64,000 nt of DNA from Eisenibacter elegans DSM 3317 (GTDB lineage: Bacteria > Bacteroidota > Bacteroidia > Cytophagales > Microscillaceae): contig NZ_AUMD01000011.1 of assembly GCF_000430505.1 (NCBI RefSeq), positions 62,001-126,000 of the forward strand, written 5' to 3'. A program made the position numbers and the translations under genes. The notes beneath the pieces were generated by a model. That model searched no databases and had not been told where the DNA came from. It saw only the letters and a program-made list of their open reading frames with translations. Shown in pieces: positions 61,528-64,000 of the stretch (positions within the stretch are counted from its first letter, which is position 1; each line of letters starts with the position of its first letter).

Positions 61528-62004
61528 TTACTTCGTAGGTGTATCTTCGGCCATTTTCTCTAGGTATCGCTCAACAGCCGGATAGTATTTTTCGGGTATC
61601 CCCCGCCCTTCGCGATAGTCTTGAAGCAAGAAAAACAGCTTTTTCTTAGAGTATCTCCTGAATGTCAGGGGGCTGAGCACTAACCCCGGTGCGCTGACAG
61701 CTAGGCCGGCCAAGCCGATGGCCTCTACAGCTAGATTGCCGGCAGGCAGCAAAAACACCGAGCCAAATACGGCTGCCGAACCGGCAGCAATCACCAAGCT
61801 GCGGCGGGCACTACGGCGTTGTGAGAAAAAGAAACGGACTAGAGCCTCGGCGCTATCAGGCGCAGCAGCCAGCCGAGTATGTGTCACAAAGGCATCCTCT
61901 TGCCAACGGCGGTAATTTTCTTGACTTTCGGCTTGAGCGCTCATATTGAGCGGAGCAGTAAAAAAAACAAGGGTCAAAACAAACCATAAGCTGTGTCTGT
62001 GCAT
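61528..62004 (-). CDS. exported membrane protein, unknown function
   Basis: This 158-residue protein has a signal peptide (LWFVLTLVFFTAPLNMSAQA). The middle is charged (RRWQEDAFVTHTRLAAA), and two hydrophobic stretches (LVIAAGSAAVFGSVFLLPA and AIGLAGLAVSAPGLVLSPL) form a helical hairpin. A basic-aromatic C-terminus follows (RRYSKKKLFFLLQDY). The arrangement fits a small inner- or outer-membrane protein of unknown type. The gene is convergent with the DUF4097 gene. A 228-base gap to gldA shows no gene. Confidence 0.65.
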   Translation of the reverse strand: MHRHSLWFVLTLVFFTAPLNMSAQAESQENYRRWQEDAFVTHTRLAAAPDSAEALVRFFFSQRRSARRSLVIAAGSAAVFGSVFLLPAGNLAVEAIGLAGLAVSAPGLVLSPLTFRRYSKKKLFFLLQDYREGRGIPEKYYPAVERYLEKMAEDTPTK

Positions 62005-62232
62005 ATCAGTTGGGGGTGAAGTGTCGTTGAATGTTTCAAGAGTTAAACCCAGTAGAACCGAGTTGGGAAATTGATGGTATGCGCATCATATGAATCTTGT
62101 GATAAAACGGACGCTGTCGCAGTATCGTATCCAGACCCGATGCCTTGGAGGGGCAAGTTATCAAAACTGTGGCTTATCTCCCATATTTGCTGTACCTTTA
62201 CAGCACTCCACATACCTTTTTGCTTTTAGCTT

Positions 62233-63150
62233 ATGTCTGTAGTTGTCAGTGCGCTTAGTAAAATTTACGGCCAACAACATGCCGTCAACAATATCTCTTT
62301 TGAAGTCAAAAGTGGTGAAATTGTTGGTTTTTTAGGCCCTAATGGAGCCGGCAAATCAACCACTATGAAGATTGCCACCGGCTATTTATCGCCCAGCTCA
62401 GGAACTGTCTCCGTACAGGGCTATGATGTCCGTACACATGCCATGGATGTACGGCGTAATATCGGCTACCTACCCGAGCACAACCCGCTGTACTTGGAGA
62501 TGTATGTCAAAGAATATCTCCGCTTTATTGGTAGTTTGCACCAGTTACGGGGGCAACACTTGAGGCAGCGCGTGACCGAAATGATAGACATTTGTGGCCT
62601 TGGTCGTGAGCAACACAAAAAAATAGGTGCGCTCTCCAAAGGCTACCGTCAGCGTGTGGGCTTGGCACAATCGCTCATCCACAACCCTCCCGTATTGGTG
62701 TTGGATGAGCCTACTACCGGCCTAGACCCTAACCAAATTTTAGAAATCAGGCAACTCATCAAAACCATCGGCAGGGAGAAAACGGTGATTTTTTCGACGC
62801 ATATCATGCAAGAAGTGCAGGCTATCTGCCAACGAGCCGTGATTATTCATCTAGGCCAGATTGTGGCCGATGATACTGTAGAAAGCCTGCGCCGCCAACA
62901 AGGACAAACCCGCCTACACCTAAAACTGGAAGCGCCTGTGGCCCTCAGTACTTGGCACAGCCTGCCACCTATTGCCGAAGCCCAAGAGCACAGCCCCGGA
63001 CACTACACGCTCACCTTACAGCCTGATGCCGCTGCCGCTACAATCTCTAGGATTGCCGCCCAACAAGGCTGGGTTATTTTGGAAATGCAGCAAGAGCAGC
63101 AAACCCTAGAACACGTATTCCAAGCGCTTACTCAAACAAATACACCCTAA
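62233..63150 (+). CDS. gldA: gliding-motility ABC transporter ATP-binding protein GldA
   Basis: This 305-residue ABC ATPase has Walker A GPNGAGKST, the Q-loop-like GYLPEHNPLYLEMYVKEYLRF (with the GldA-typical PEHNPLY), the signature SKGYRQRVGLAQSL, Walker B VLVLDEPTTGLDPNQ and the switch His in STHIMQE. The C-terminal about 85 residues form a GldA-type extra domain. GldA works with the membrane proteins GldF and GldG in gliding motility and in export linked to type IX secretion. No gldF or gldG is in this window, so the operon is split. It is followed by a 336-base gap, then argS. Confidence 0.85.
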   Translation: MSVVVSALSKIYGQQHAVNNISFEVKSGEIVGFLGPNGAGKSTTMKIATGYLSPSSGTVSVQGYDVRTHAMDVRRNIGYLPEHNPLYLEMYVKEYLRFIGSLHQLRGQHLRQRVTEMIDICGLGREQHKKIGALSKGYRQRVGLAQSLIHNPPVLVLDEPTTGLDPNQILEIRQLIKTIGREKTVIFSTHIMQEVQAICQRAVIIHLGQIVADDTVESLRRQQGQTRLHLKLEAPVALSTWHSLPPIAEAQEHSPGHYTLTLQPDAAAATISRIAAQQGWVILEMQQEQQTLEHVFQALTQTNTP

Positions 63151-63318
63151 GGCCTTGAGAGAAAGGCAGGCAGAACGTCAAGCGCGATACTGGATATTTT
63201 CTAAGAAGTCGGTTAAGTCAATACCAGTACAAAGAATCTCCGAAAAACGCACAAAACCGCTGGCGTTTGCTTCTGCTTTGTGTTTATACCAAGATGCACA
63301 AGATTTGAGGCTTCACAT

Positions 63319-63339
63319 CCCAAACCAATTTTGATTGGG
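63319..63339 (-). repeat. intergenic repeat, copy 3 (partial, inverted)
   Basis: These 21 bases are the reverse complement of 52281-52301 with one change, and form a CCAAT/ATTGG-type stem. Bases beyond them share only a GTGAAGCC-like string. The gap 63151-63486 otherwise holds a weak terminator and an ACGCC/GGCGT dyad. Confidence 0.5.
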
Positions 63340-63412
63340 TATCAATCAATGAGGATACCAATCTGCCACGCCTACGATATGGCGTTTTGGGGGCAGCAAC
63401 CCGAATACAACA

Positions 63413-63440
63413 ACCCTATTCGGAAAAGGGTGTTTTTTTT
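63413..63440 (+). terminator. weak intrinsic terminator upstream of argS
   Basis: ACCCT (63413-63417) and AGGGT (63427-63431) form a 5-bp stem, followed by G and eight T. The stem is short but the T-run strong. It would end transcripts from gldA, 260 bases after the gldA stop. Confidence 0.4.
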
Positions 63441-63486
63441 GTTTATTTTGCAGGGCTAATCATTTTGCAGACACTATCTAAGGGAT

Positions 63487-64000
63487 ATGAATATCGAGCA
63501 GTCTCTCCAAGCAGCCATTGCGCAAGGGCTGATGGATTGTTTTGGGCTACAAGCCGCCGCTGAAGAAATGGTACTACAGGCCACCAAAAAAGAATTTGAG
63601 GGAGCCTACACCTTTGTTACTTTTGGCTACAGCAAGCAACTACGGCAGCGCCCCGATGCGGTGGCTGAGCAACTGGGGGCTTATCTGAAAACCAACAGCG
63701 CCCTTGTGGCAGACTACAACGTGGTGAATGGCTTTCTGAACCTCGTCATCAGTCCGGAGGCTTGGGTCAACACACTGTATGCGCTGTTGCCGCAGCCACG
63801 CATTGGGGTAGTGCCCGCCAAGGGGCAACGGGTGATGGTGGAGTTTTCGTCGCCCAATACCAACAAACCCTTGCACTTGGGGCACTTGCGCAACAATTTC
63901 TTGGGAGACAGCATCGCCCGTATTTTAGCAGCCGATGGCTACGAAGTGGTCAAGGCCAACTTGGTCAATGACCGGGGGATTCATATCTGCAAGTCGATGT
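63487..64000 (+). CDS. argS: arginyl-tRNA synthetase (N-terminal part)
   Basis: The frame starts at ATG 63487 (MNIEQSLQAAIAQGLMDCFG) and continues beyond the right edge; 171 residues are visible. The N-terminal Add1 domain (YSKQLRQRPDAVAEQLGAYL, DYNVVNGFLNLVIS) recognises the D loop of tRNA-Arg. The catalytic site begins with VEFSSPNTNKPLHLGHLRNNFLGDSIARIL, which contains the class I HIGH-like motif HLGH with the ArgRS-specific SSPNTNKP before it. The DRGI segment that follows is typical. The enzyme is likely intact beyond the window. Confidence 0.93.
   Translation, partial: MNIEQSLQAAIAQGLMDCFGLQAAAEEMVLQATKKEFEGAYTFVTFGYSKQLRQRPDAVAEQLGAYLKTNSALVADYNVVNGFLNLVISPEAWVNTLYALLPQPRIGVVPAKGQRVMVEFSSPNTNKPLHLGHLRNNFLGDSIARILAADGYEVVKANLVNDRGIHICKSM

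Noticed and set aside
1-64000. CRISPR arrays, prophage genes, transposases, restriction-modification genes
   Set aside because: Looked for repeated spacers, integrase and transposase motifs and found none in the window.

Overview
The window looks like a chromosomal housekeeping segment of a Bacteroidota bacterium, most likely of the order Cytophagales. The evidence is a complete alternative complex III (ActABCDEF) operon joined to an aa3-type cytochrome oxidase operon; a GldA-type gliding ABC ATPase; Bacteroidota-typical families (DUF3467 after rpoC, DUF3822, CarboxypepD_reg-like, YceI, MORN-variant and SUI1/YciH proteins); and promoters of the Bacteroidota type (TTTG, about 20 bases, then TAnnTTTG) rather than -35/-10 boxes. 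I cannot name the species. There is no rRNA, CRISPR array, prophage, transposase or obvious island.

Layout. 1-6.9 kb is mixed: the tail of an upstream gene, a 50-residue gene, a DUF2071 and GNAT pair, a DUF2201/VWA-like protein followed by a SUI1 factor, a small Cys-pair protein, a MORN-repeat exported protein and a beta-helix lipoprotein. 7.0-24.3 kb is a respiratory supercluster on the plus strand: actA-F, then cytochrome oxidase subunits II and I, heme A synthase, heme O synthase, two subunit-III-like proteins, subunit IV, SCO, DUF420 and a small exported CxxC protein. Quinol oxidation by ACIII would feed electrons through cytochrome c domains to the oxidase; the last genes look like heme and copper assembly factors. 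24.5-30.1 kb holds a pterin dehydratase, a carboxypeptidase-regulatory-like protein, hisS, YceI, a lipase-like hydrolase and a LexA-like (HTH plus S24) regulator. 30.1-36.2 kb (minus) holds a NeuD-like acyltransferase, asnB, a GNAT, a lipoprotein and pheT. 36.5-50.4 kb (minus) is the transcription/translation cluster tRNA-Tyr, tRNA-Gly, tRNA-Thr, tuf, tRNA-Trp, secE, nusG, rplK, rplA, rplJ, rplL, rpoB, rpoC, DUF3467, with a clear promoter before tRNA-Tyr and hairpins after tuf, rplL, rpoB and rpoC. 50.4-64 kb holds a lipoprotein, a beta-CASP RNase-like protein, trxA, a Nudix protein, a TM protein plus DUF3822, an FAD monooxygenase, divergent pyrE and Nudix genes, a 51-residue basic protein, a sigma/anti-sigma/DUF4097-like trio, gldA and the start of argS.

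The window is mostly ordinary. The less explained signals are: an intergenic repeat family (24374, 52281, with a partial match at 63319); a 16-bp palindrome formed by two facing -7 promoter boxes between pyrE and a Nudix gene; a 17-bp perfect inverted repeat upstream of pheT; two adjacent operator-like dyads before the ACIII operon; two small genes (50 and 51 residues) supported by promoter motifs; and a small exported CxxC protein at the end of the oxidase operon.
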